64,000 nt of DNA, taken from Saccharum officinarum. Lineage: Eukaryota; Streptophyta; Magnoliopsida; Poales; Poaceae. Location of the stretch: assembly GCA_020631735.1 (NCBI GenBank), contig CM036221.1:9777381-9841380 (forward strand), given 5' to 3'. The translations under genes and the position numbers were made by a program. A model generated the notes under the pieces. The model was not told the DNA's origin. It saw only the letters and a program-made list of their open reading frames with translations, and made no database searches. Each line of letters opens with the position of its first letter. Positions within the stretch are counted from its first letter, which is position 1. Shown one piece after another: positions 54,621-64,000 of the stretch.

Positions 54621-56725
54621 TGCTGAAAGTCCCTAGTTTGGTTTTGGCTAATTGATGAAACCTAGGACTAACCTTTGTATCTAAGTGGATGATTTAGATA
54701 AAGGTGGTCATTGAATATGAGACATGACATTGACTCATGTGACCAAGATGATGAAGACCGAGTTGATGCTTGACTCAATAGACCGGTTGTGAAGGTGAAG
54801 GGCAAGTCGAGGCTTCGAAGCGAAGGACTATGCGATGGTGAAGCTTGAGCAAGACTTGGCGCCGACGGACCGATGCAACGGTGAAGAGCAAGTGAAGTCA
54901 AGGTCGATGGATCGAGACGGTCATGTGATGATATGAAGTGGATCATATCTTTTGGAAAAAAAAAACAAAATGGGCTCAAGGCAAAGGTATAACCATAGGG
55001 CCATTTTGTTTTGTACTCGAGACACCATAGAGGGTGTGAGTGGTTTAGGATCGATAGCCAAACTATTAAGAGGGGAAGTCTTATCGGTTATTCGACGCAC
55101 GGGTGCCACTAGGTGAATTCATGAAGTGCATTGCATGTAGGGCCTAGTGAGCTAACTGGAAAACCTTCGAAAATGATTATGAAAATGCTAACACACGTGC
55201 ACAAGGTGGTGATCACTTGTTGGTGTTGGCACATTTATGAAGGTGTTGAAGTTTAAGCTTGAGCTAACCGGACGCTGCACCGGACGCGGTCATGGTATGA
55301 CCAGACGCGTCCGGTCAGTACAGCGCAGATGCGGGTGTTAGGGTTTGTAACCGACGCGTCCGGTCACTCGCAGGACCGGCGCGTCCGGTCAATCACCCAG
55401 AAGGAACTGCGGTTCACGAGGACGATCGGACGCGAGGCGCGTCCGGTCACATATGATCGGACACGTCCGATTGTTGAGGGAGCTTACTGGACTCTAACCG
55501 GACGCGGGCACTGTCGTGTCCAGTCGTTGCGAGGGGCGCGTCCGGTCGTTACTTCGCGGGCGCGCGGTGCTGTGCGATCGACGCGTCCGGTCGTTGACTA
55601 GAGCGCGTCCGGTCACTCGGGACCGGTGCGTCCGGTCATTATGAGAGGCGCGTCCGGTCATGGGATTTGACCGTTGGCGCAGTGACCATTGGAGGATCGG
55701 ACGCGGTTGAGCGCGTCCGGTCAGTTATGACCGGCGCGTCCGGTCATCCCGAAAAAAACCCAGTGAAGGGGTATAACGGCTCTATTTGGATGGGATGCTT
55801 ATAAATACTTGTTGGCCGGCCCTTGGGGAGGTAACTCGTGATTTCTAACATTCTTGTACATCCTTTGAGCTAGAGCATCTCCTCCCACTCATCTCTCTTG
55901 AGTGATTGCAAATCATAAGTGAGATTGAGTGATCTCAAAGTGCATTGTATAGCTTGAGGGCATCTAGTGGCACTTGTGGGTGGTTTCGTCGGTGGATTTC
56001 TTGTTACTCTTGGAGAGTACCGCTCCTAGCCGGCTTGGAGATTGTTGGAGGCGTTGGCAAGAGAAGGTGATTGTTCTTGGCCACCTCCGGTTGATTGTAA
56101 GAGGTTCTTGTGCTTTCCTCGGCGGAGCGCCAAAAGCAACTCTAGTGGATTACGCATGTCATTGAGTTACCTCACTTGAGAGTGGTGTCTTGCGGTGCCT
56201 TGCGGGGGGTGCCTTGAGGGGCAAGTGACTTGAGGGTCACACCGAGGAACCATCTAAGTGTTGGTCGACACAACCGGTGACGTAGCTTGTCGGTGCACAA
56301 GTGAACACCGGGTGAACAAAAATATTGTGTCTCTTGTCTCCCGGTGATTGGTCTTCATATTGTGTTGTTGTCAATATTAATTGATTGTATATCATCTTGG
56401 TGATTGGCAACATCTTCACTCCACCGTCGGTATAAGACTCACAATCCTATCTCTTGCTTTTACATTTACTAGATTATCTTGTGTATCTCTAGTGGTAGCC
56501 TTTGCTAGTAGTTGTTAGCTTGCTCACTAGTGTAAAATTAGTGACATAGCCCTTGTGTGAACTAGAGATCATAATCTACTAGACTTGTGGATAGAAGGCT
56601 TGCATCACAACCATAGGCTAAGCAAAACTCGCTTTGCACCGTTTGTTATTCTAACAAGTTTGCTTAGTGATTCTTGTAGAAATTTTTATAGGCTATTACC
56701 CCCCTCTAGCCATCTAGGACTTACA
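54621..56725 (+). mobile_element. 5' LTR of a Sirevirus-type Ty1/copia element
   Basis: The LTR starts TGCTGAAAGTCCCTAGTTTG and ends ACTTACA, 2105 bp, directly followed by a primer site. The start and the closing phrase CCCTCTAGCCATCTAGGACT are typical of Sirevirus (Maximus/SIRE) LTRs. A TATA-like CTTATAAATAC lies at about 55809. The 3' LTR would lie beyond the gap. Confidence 0.85.
55264..55745. repeat. Palindromic GACGCGTCCGGTCA array inside the Sirevirus LTR
   Basis: Some twenty occurrences of GCGTCCGGTC or its complement GACCGGACGC are packed into 480 bp at irregular spacing of 20-30 bp, giving CpG-rich potential hairpins just upstream of the TATA region. Confidence 0.9.
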
Positions 56726-56727
56726 AG

Positions 56728-56740
56728 TGGTATCGGAGCC
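56728..56740 (+). other. Primer binding site (initiator Met tRNA)
   Basis: TGGTATCGGAGCC starts two bases after the LTR end. It matches the plant initiator tRNA-Met primer site TGGTATCAGAGC with one change. Confidence 0.85.
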
Positions 56741-56785
56741 GTGGTCACCGTTTTAATCAAGGCTTAACATCCTTCGGTGTGAAAA

Positions 56786-57889
56786 ATGGCTCAAATTGTG
56801 TTCAATCATGTTGGGGGCAAGCCACCGTTCTTTGATGGTGTTAGTTCTTTTGCTCATTGGAAGAGAAAGACGACAATATACCTTGGTTCTATTCATGAGA
56901 GAGTTTTGCAAGTCACCGAGAATGACTTTGCTATCATTGATCCCGATCATCTCACCGATGAAGATAGAGTAAATAGAACATGCAATAGAATGGCTCTCAA
57001 TACACTTTACCATGGTATTGACACAAAAGTATTTGAGGGCATCAAGGACTTAGAATTGGCATATGAAGCATGAACAAGGTTGAGTGAAACATATGAGGGC
57101 ACTAAGGTTGTGAAGAGTGCCAAGCTATATGGGCTCAAGAGTGAGTTTGAGAACTTCAAGAAAAAGGATGATGAAACAATCATTGAAATGTTTCATAGAT
57201 TGCAAGTGATAATCAATGATCTCAAGAGCTTAGGGCACAAGACTCAAGATCAAGATTTTTGTCACAAGTTCTTATTGAGCTTACCTAGAAGATTCAAGAT
57301 GTTGATCATGATGTTGCAAAGAGATGGGCTTGAAGCAATGAAGCCTAATGATTTGCTTGGTGAAGTATTAACCTATGACAAATATGATCAAGATGTTGAT
57401 GACAAGGAGAAGGTGGAAGATGAGAAGAAGAAGAAGACCATGGCATTCAAGGCCATCTCCTCCAAGGGCAAAGCTACCATCATTGAAGAAGAAGAAGACA
57501 ATAGTGAAGATGAAGATTATGAAATTGATGATGAGGCATTTGCTTTTGTAGTCAAGAAAATGGGTCATATGTTCATTAAGAGAAGAGGCTTCAAAAAGAG
57601 AAATGACAACTTCAAGAGCAATGAGCAACAAAGGAAGTGCTTCAATTGTGATAGCGCCGAACATCTTCAAGCCGAATGTCCCTATGACAAGAAGAACAAC
57701 AACAAGAGGGGCAAGTTTGAGAGAAGAAAAGAGAGAAGCCAAGATGACTTTCAAGAAGGGCAAGAACGGAGCCTATGTGGTCACTTGGGAAAGTGATGAT
57801 GAAGAAGAAGAAGAAGAATCATCCAACAAGGCTTTTGCTTCCATTGCTATCAACAAGAAGCCTTTACTATTTGATTCATCCTCTTCGTG
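56786..57889 (+). pseudogene. Sirevirus-type gag, cut by the gap
   Basis: ATG 56786 starts MAQIVFNHVGGKPPFFDG, the N-terminus of a copia gag. The frame is continuous to 57796 except for a TGA at 57071-57073 where the family has Trp (EAWTRLSETYEG). The central gag domain reads FHRLQVIINDLKSLGH and FLLSLPRRFKMLIMML, and a CCHC zinc knuckle CFNCDSAEHLQAEC binds nucleic acid. A frame change near 57730 leads to an acidic Ser-rich stretch (SDDEEEEEESSNKAF) up to the gap at 57890. Pol, if present, is missing from the window. Confidence 0.85.
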
Positions 57890-57989
57890 NNNNNNNNNNN
57901 NNNNNNNNNNNNNNNNNNNNNNNNNNNNNNNNNNNNNNNNNNNNNNNNNNNNNNNNNNNNNNNNNNNNNNNNNNNNNNNNNNNNNNNNN
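57890..57989. other. Assembly gap (100 N)
   Basis: A placeholder gap inside the Sirevirus gag. The sequence after it does not continue the retrotransposon but restarts at the equivalent of 43534. Confidence 0.99.
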
Positions 57990-58748
57990 CGGAGGAAGCC
58001 ATCACCGACGACGTCGGGTCCATGGCGACCAGGGCCAGAGACGAGCACTTAGAACAGCCAAAGGTTGAAGACAGGGGTAGAAAAGACATTTTCCCCACCT
58101 TCTTTCTCTTGAAATGTGAGAAATGAATAAAATAATCGGTGCAGTATGTTACATCAAAGATACACGCTTTCATAATGGTACTGGCCAAATTTTCAAGTTG
58201 GTGATGTTCATCAACATATACCACGTTCCTGATGTCCCACAGCAAAATTTCCCAAAAGAAAAATTAGGATTCACCCTGCTTCCCTTCTTGCAGCCATCAC
58301 AGACTTGATAAGAGTGACGCGCCGAATCTGCATCTGTGATGTACGTTTAGACATGTCTGTAATAACAAAATCTGACACAATGCACCGCACGCGATTTCCT
58401 CACAGCACTACAACTGTTTTTGAAGGAACAGGAGGGGCGGAGCCCCTACAGCACTACTACTGTTGCCAGTGAAAGAAGAGTACCTCCAATTATATATTGT
58501 CGGCCAGTTTCTCAGTGTAATTTTTGGTGCGTTTCATATGTCCAAATAAAAGCGATCAATGTCTACTCTACGATGAATTATTGAGACTGGTAAAAAGTTG
58601 ACACTGACGTGTTGAACGATAACTTTGATCATTGCAAGCAAAAGCAGAAAATGTCCAATCCAATAGCGGACACCCATATATACATTGCTATTGCTACTGG
58701 AGTATTTCTCGTCCAACACTGCAAACGGATCGAGTCAGAACAAACACA

Positions 58749-58851
58749 ATGGCTGCAACGCCGCGATCCTCTTTGCATGGAGCTGCAGCAGAAGCTATGT
58801 TCCTCCACCAACGACCGTCGCCACATCTCGGTCTGCTGTCTCCAGTGGAGG
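58749..58851 (+). pseudogene. RLP copy B', 5' remnant
   Basis: Same as 44294-44396, including the short deletion that shifts the frame. Confidence 0.7.
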
Positions 58852-59888
58852 AAGCCTGAGAAGTGCGTCGTGGTGATGTTCGCTGCGAGCATGAGGGTGG
58901 TCGTCGGTGACGGCACGTCTACCAGGCTGTGGAAGGACAACTGGAACCCGGTCGGGCCGCTACACCTCTTCGCGCCGGTGTTGTACGCGGCGACCTCTAG
59001 CACGGGGAGGAAGCGTGTGCTGCGCGACGCGCTCCAGGATTACCGGTGGGTGAGGGATATCACGGGCGCCACGACGTCGCAGGTCCTGCATGACTACCTG
59101 CGCGTCTGGGAAATTTTGCAGGCCGTGCAGCTACAACCGTCGCAGTCCGACCGCTTCGTATGGCGGTGGTCGCCCTCTGGAAATTACTCGGCGTCATCAA
59201 CATATCGAGCGTTCTTCGCGGGTGCCACCAAGCTCCTTGGCGCCCGAGAGCTATGGAGAACGAAGGCGCCGCCGAAGGTCAAAATGTTCTTCTGGCTTGC
59301 ACTTCATAAGCGACTATGGACCGCCGAACGCCGTAAACGTCACGACTTGCAAGATGGAGATGCGTGCGCACTCTGCAGACAGGCCACCGAGACTTGCTCA
59401 CACCTATTCGTTGGGTGCGTGGTTGCGCGAGATTGCTGCTATCCAGGCTCGGTCTGCAGACTCTGGTACCCGCCGGTGATCAGGACTTGGCTGATTGGTG
59501 GCTCACACAGCGGCGGAGAGTGGACGCCACGTCCAGACCGGTATTCGATTCTATAGTGCTGCTCGTCGCCTGGTGCGTTTGGAAGGAGAGAAATGCAAGG
59601 GTCTTCGGCAAAGCGCCATCGACGGCAGCTACGGTCGTTATCACCATCATCGAACAGGGAGAGCAATGGGCTACAGCGGGGTACGCGCCTCTGGCGGCGC
59701 TAGATTTACTTTGGTCGTAAAATAACTTAGCCATGTAATCTAATCAACAAAAACCCAGTAGAAATTAGGGCTTCTTCGGGCAGGTTTCGAGGCCGCTCGC
59801 TTCGAACCCACCCTCGCGCTCGATTGTGTACTTGAACTTTCTCTCCCTCTTAATGAAAAACGGGCACACACCCGGTCGCGAAAAAAAA
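58852..59888 (+). mobile_element. 5'-truncated LINE in RLP copy B'
   Basis: Second copy of the insertion at 44397-45433, with the same ends, the same frame change and an A8 tail. Sharing the insertion proves the duplication, or the assembly redundancy, is younger than the LINE. Confidence 0.8.
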
Positions 59889-59910
59889 GAGGTGGAGGTA
59901 TGCAGAATTC

Positions 59911-62400
59911 ATGGGTTCTCTAAGGAGCTTGACATATCATGACCTATCTAACATGAATTTCAGTGGTCAAGTACCTCGTCAGCTAGGAAACCTTACCAAA
60001 TTGAAATACCTCAACATAGAGGTCCAAAACTTCTATTATCAATATTCATATTTATCGGATGTTTCATGGTTAGCAAACCTCCACTCACTGGAGTATCTTG
60101 ACATGAGCACCGTGGACCTTAGCGCAGCAGTTGACTGGGTTCATTGGGTGAACACCCCCCCCCCAACTTACAGTGCTTGAGAACCTTGACCTCTCTTGGA
60201 ACATTTTTTATGGTCCCGCTGCACCAAATTGGTACTGGGATGTAACTAGCCTCAAGAGTCTAGATATACGTGGTTGTAAAATGTGGGGGCCCTTTCCTAA
60301 TGAGTTGGGAAACTTGACCGGACCCTCAACATGCAACGAAATGAAATCCAGGGGATGATACCAGCAACACTGAAAAGCATGTGCAGTTTACAAACAATAT
60401 ACCTCGGCCTGGTCAGCCTTGGTGGGGATATAGCACATCTAATGGAGAGAATACCAACATGTTCCTTGAAAAGTTTGCAAGAGCTATTTCTAGATGAAAC
60501 CAACATCACGGGCATGATACCAAAGTCCATATCCAGCTTCACTGCCTTAAGCATGCTTGACATCAGTAGCAACCACTTGAGCGGTTCTGTGCCTGTGGAG
60601 ATTGGACTGTCAACAAATCTGACTCTGTTGTACATTGATGATAACAATTTCAGTGGTGTGATATCAGAAGACCACTTCTTTGGTTTGACTAATTTGAAGA
60701 CCATTGACTTGAGTGATACACATCTTCAAGTCAAGGTGGACTCGGATTGGAAACCACCATTCGACTTGCAAGAGGCATATTTTTCATCATGTTATTTGGG
60801 TCCCCAAATACCTAATTGGCTTCAATGGCAAAAGAGCATTTCATACCTCGACATTTCCAACACAGGTCTTATTGGTACAATCCCATGTTGGTTTTGGACA
60901 ACATTTTCTAACACCACATATTTGGACCTCTCTTACAATCAAATTACTGGTGAGTTACCTCTTGATTTGGAGTTCATGGCTATAGAGGTGCTTCTTCTCC
61001 AGTCAAATCATTTAACTGGTTCAGTACCAAGACTCTCAAGAAGCATTGGTTTATTGGACATCTCCAACAATTCTTTAGATGGACAACTGCCATCAAATTT
61101 TGGAGGTCCACATTTTCAAATTGCAGTTCTCTTCTCCAATCGTATAATTGGGACCATTCCTGACTCTATTTGTCAATCACGACAACTGAGGTTATTAGAT
61201 TTTTCAAACAACCTGCTTACAGGGGGGCTTCCTGATTATGGCAGAGAAGGGTTGAAACAACAGATCCCACCTAGCAACAACTCTTCAATGGCTGATTCAA
61301 CAAACGTTTATAGTTTATACATCGAATTTCTCCTTCTAAACAACAACAACCTTTCAGGTGGATTTCCATTATTCTTGAAACAATGTGAAAATCTTGCATA
61401 TCTTGATCTAACTCAAAACAGATTCAGTGGGAAGTTACCTACATGGATAAGTACCAACATGCCTCAGTTGGTAATGTTACGGCTAAGGTCTAACAAATTT
61501 TCTGGTCACATTCCAATTGATATAATGAGGCTATTTCAGCTCCGTATTCTTGATCTAGCAAACAACACATTTTATGGGGTTATACCACAATCTCTTGCAA
61601 ACTTGAAGGCTCTAACTACCACTATGGATTTTGAAAGAGAGAATAATCCTTTTGAAGAAGTTTACGATTATTTTGCTTATACGAGCGGTGATATGGTAAT
61701 GTCTGGTGATAGCTTTTCGTTGCCAACTAAAGGCCAAGAGCTTGACTACACAGGGAATATCTTATTTTTTAAGAGCATTGATCTTTCTTGCAACAGATTA
61801 GTTGGGCAAATTCCCAAAGAAATCGGTGCACTTCTTTTTTCTAATCGAATCGGTGCACTTCTTGGGCTGATAAATCTCAATTTATCATCAAACTTATTGA
61901 GTGGAAACATCCCATATAAAATCAGCAATCTGTATTCATTGGAGTCTCTTGATTTGTCCAACAACCAACTTTCTGGTGAAATTCCGCGGTCCTTGTCAAA
62001 TTTAACTTCATTGAGCTCTCTGAATTTGTCCTACAATAATCTGTCTGGTAGAATACCCTCAGGACGTCAGCTAGACACTCTCAGGGCAGACGATCCTGCT
62101 TCAATGTACATTGGCAATCCTGGTCTTTGTGGGCATCCACTTCCAAAGGTGTGTCCTGGAGATCAACCAAAAAAAGAAGATCCCATGAGATGGCATGAAG
62201 ATGACAAGACTCGAATGGATATCTATCTTGGTTTCACAATGGGATTCTTGGTAGGTCTTTGGATAATATTTTGTGGCCTTTTGTTCAAAAGGACCTGGAG
62301 GTACACCTATTTCAGCCTATTCGACAAATTGTACGACAAGGTGCATGTCTTTTCTATAGTCACTTGGCAACAATGGTTCAGAAAGCAAGGTACAGACTGA
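59911..62400 (+). pseudogene. RLP copy B', LRR, membrane and tail part
   Basis: Same as 45456-47944 with one more C in the run at about 60155-60164 (ten instead of nine). This adds a frame break after WVHWVNTPP. The 689-codon frame (60331-62400) with LRRs, C-cap, membrane helix and short tail is unchanged in translation. Confidence 0.88.
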
Positions 62401-62561
62401 GCAAGCACTATACAAGTATATGGGAAAAATAAAGCACCGCTTATTGAGTGGCTTGGTACCTTCAGTTATGGAGCGTTTGATCCTAAGTAATGGGGTTCAC
62501 TTCATCCGCAGCCATAATAAATCTCAATGTATAATAGTACAAATGTTTGATATTGTTGTAA

Positions 62562-62601
62562 TAATGTAATGTAATGTAATGTAATGTAATGTAATGTAAT
62601 G
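62562..62601. repeat. Microsatellite (TAATG)8, second copy
   Basis: Eight perfect units, the same number as at 48106-48145. Fast-mutating arrays of equal length favour a very recent copy or a duplicated contig. Confidence 0.97.
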
Positions 62602-63022
62602 TAAGAGGATGTTAATCATGTTGAATGGGTGAAGAACTTCAAGCGTAGTGTCGAGCCATTTGTAATATGCAATAAGTTTGTTGTACATGGTGATATTCAA
62701 CATGACAAATTCCTAGCGCAAAGGCTGCTTATTGCATCTGGAGTTCTGGACACGTCCAAATCCAAACAGCAACGGCGCAGAACTACACGTGAAGTGTGGC
62801 ACGAGTAGATTCTTCTCGGTCATGCATACGTGGCTGTGGACACGTCCAAAGTGATTGTGCTATTCTTGGATGCACATTCAGGCTTGACACCGACGCATTG
62901 ATCCATCGCCGCAACTATTTCATTGGGACCAAAAGAAATTTCCAATCGAATTGAACATCGCCCTCGCATATATTGACAGTTTCTCCTCATCCCAGCACTG
63001 CAACCACAACCAGAACAACACA

Positions 63023-63262
63023 ATGGCTGCAATGCCTCGATCCTCCTTCCATGGAGCTGCAGCAGCCCTGTGCCTCCTACTTTTTTCCTTCCTAGCACCA
63101 ACAACAACCATCGCCACATCTCAGCCTGTCTCCGGCGAAGAGATAATGTCCAACGGCAGCTGCATAGCTGCCGAGAAGGACGCACTGCTCGCCTTCAAAG
63201 CCGGCATCACCAGTGACCCCAGCAGATGACTAAGATCCTGGCGCGGCCAAGACTGCTGCCAT
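63023..63262 (+). pseudogene. RLP copy C', part before the hAT insertion
   Basis: Same as 48567-48806, with the same TGA after the DPSR residues and the same hAT insertion point. Confidence 0.85.
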
Positions 63263-64000
63263 TAGGGATGCAAGCAGGTGCAGGCCGACCTGCCAGCCTG
63301 CTCGGCCCGCCTGCGAAAACAGCCCTTGTGGACACTGCGGGCTCCTGCTTTAAGTGACGCGGGCCTAGGCAGGCAAGCCTGCAAAGCCCAAGAGACTAGA
63401 ACGGGCCGCCTGCATCAGTCTGCAATGGCCTGCCAGACCTGCATCATCCGTGGACCGTGGGAAGCATCGACGCCGCATCCGCCGCAAGAGCGAGCAGACT
63501 CGTGCTCGAGCGCCGCCACGGGAAGCACCGGCCGGAGTGGCGACTGCGATTGGCATCCCTCCGGTGAGAACCACTCATCTGCAACTCGTTCTCCTTCTCC
63601 CTTCCTTCTTGTTCTTCTAATCTGCTTGATGTTCTTGTTTTTTTTTGGTGAGCACCGCCAGCTGCCATGGCCGCCGCCCTACCTCAAGGAGCTCTGGATC
63701 GACGTCTCCAGTCCGCCCCCGTGGCCGATGTTGGCTCCTCCCCGCCCCAACCTCATTCTGCAGCAGGAGGGCAGCACAGCCCAGATCCACCTGACGCCCA
63801 CACCTTCAGCTCGCCGGCGCGCCCATCCACATGGTACGTTTTTCCTCATATTGCACTCTACCGTGGTTAGGTTTTGTGTTGATGATAACTCGATAAGCAG
63901 TGTCAGTGTGTGTGAAAGTGCTGCCAAGTTGTGCTAAAGAAAGGAACCGTTTGTTTGCTGCACATGTTGACGGGACCGATTTATTTTCTCCTGTTTTTCT
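63263..64000 (+). mobile_element. Left part of the hAT element, second copy
   Basis: It starts TAGGGATGCAAG after GCTGCCAT, as at 48807, and continues without visible difference to the window end. Only the 5' region of the element is inside the window. Confidence 0.9.

Larger units (their letters stand above)
57990..64000 (+). repeat. 6-kb duplicated segment, copy 2
   Basis: Near-identical to 43534-49544 and still matching at the window end, so the duplication may be longer. It begins at the first base after the gap. Confidence 0.97.

Noticed and set aside
55264..55745. CRISPR-like or minisatellite array
   Set aside because: The motif is short, occurs in both orientations and lies in a plant LTR; there are no equal-length spacers.

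Overview
This is plant nuclear DNA, most likely from a grass and plausibly of the sorghum/sugarcane/Miscanthus kind (inference). Host genes have GC-rich first exons and GT-AG introns, and most of the window is nested transposable elements of grass type: Tat-lineage Ty3/gypsy, Sirevirus-type and Tnt1-like Ty1/copia, hAT, Mutator-like, CACTA-like, LINE and MITEs. Two 100-N runs (7659-7758 and 57890-57989) are assembly gaps. No bacterial features, CRISPR arrays, rRNA or convincing tRNA genes were seen.

Layout. 1-7000 is the genic part: a POLTERGEIST-like protein phosphatase 2C (408-2339, 3 exons, one apparent 1-nt frameshift) and a pectin acetylesterase of the Notum-like family (2903-6899, 11 exons that I could join in frame). 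7000-9400 holds a gap and, on the minus strand, a broken EDM2-like fragment. 10460-26215 is a nest: an old minus-strand Sirevirus-like LTR split by a 14.7-kb Tat-type element (10811-25532, 5-bp target duplication). That element carries gag-pol on the minus strand and a separate, apparently intron-containing antisense gene with its own TATA box on the plus strand. 26216-37200 contains small elements, tandem repeats, a poorly supported small gene, a Mutator-like element with 9-bp target duplication and about 200-bp terminal inverted repeats (34281-35243), three related MITEs and a foldback hairpin. 37210-39170 is an internally deleted copia element with intact target duplication. 40270-43450 is CACTA-like debris and a broken receptor-like-protein (RLP) 5' fragment.

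43534-57889 is a decayed LRR-RLP cluster. One RLP has had its N-terminal half replaced by a truncated LINE but keeps a 689-codon frame covering the LRRs, membrane helix and short tail. The next RLP is split by a 5.36-kb hAT element (48807-54162, 8-bp target duplication) and then by a Sirevirus-type element that runs into the second gap. 57990-64000 repeats 43534-49544 almost exactly; I noticed only two 1-nt homopolymer differences. It is either a very recent tandem duplication or a redundant contig placed after the gap.

How the parts relate: the phosphatase and the esterase are independent host genes. The RLP cluster would belong to cell-surface immunity, but every copy here is broken. Frame breaks often coincide with homopolymers, so some 'pseudogene' calls depend on base accuracy. 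No entirely new system is obvious. The items most worth pursuing are the antisense gene of the Tat element, the 6-kb duplication at the gap, the LTR-length change by a 50-bp array, and the foldback hairpin.
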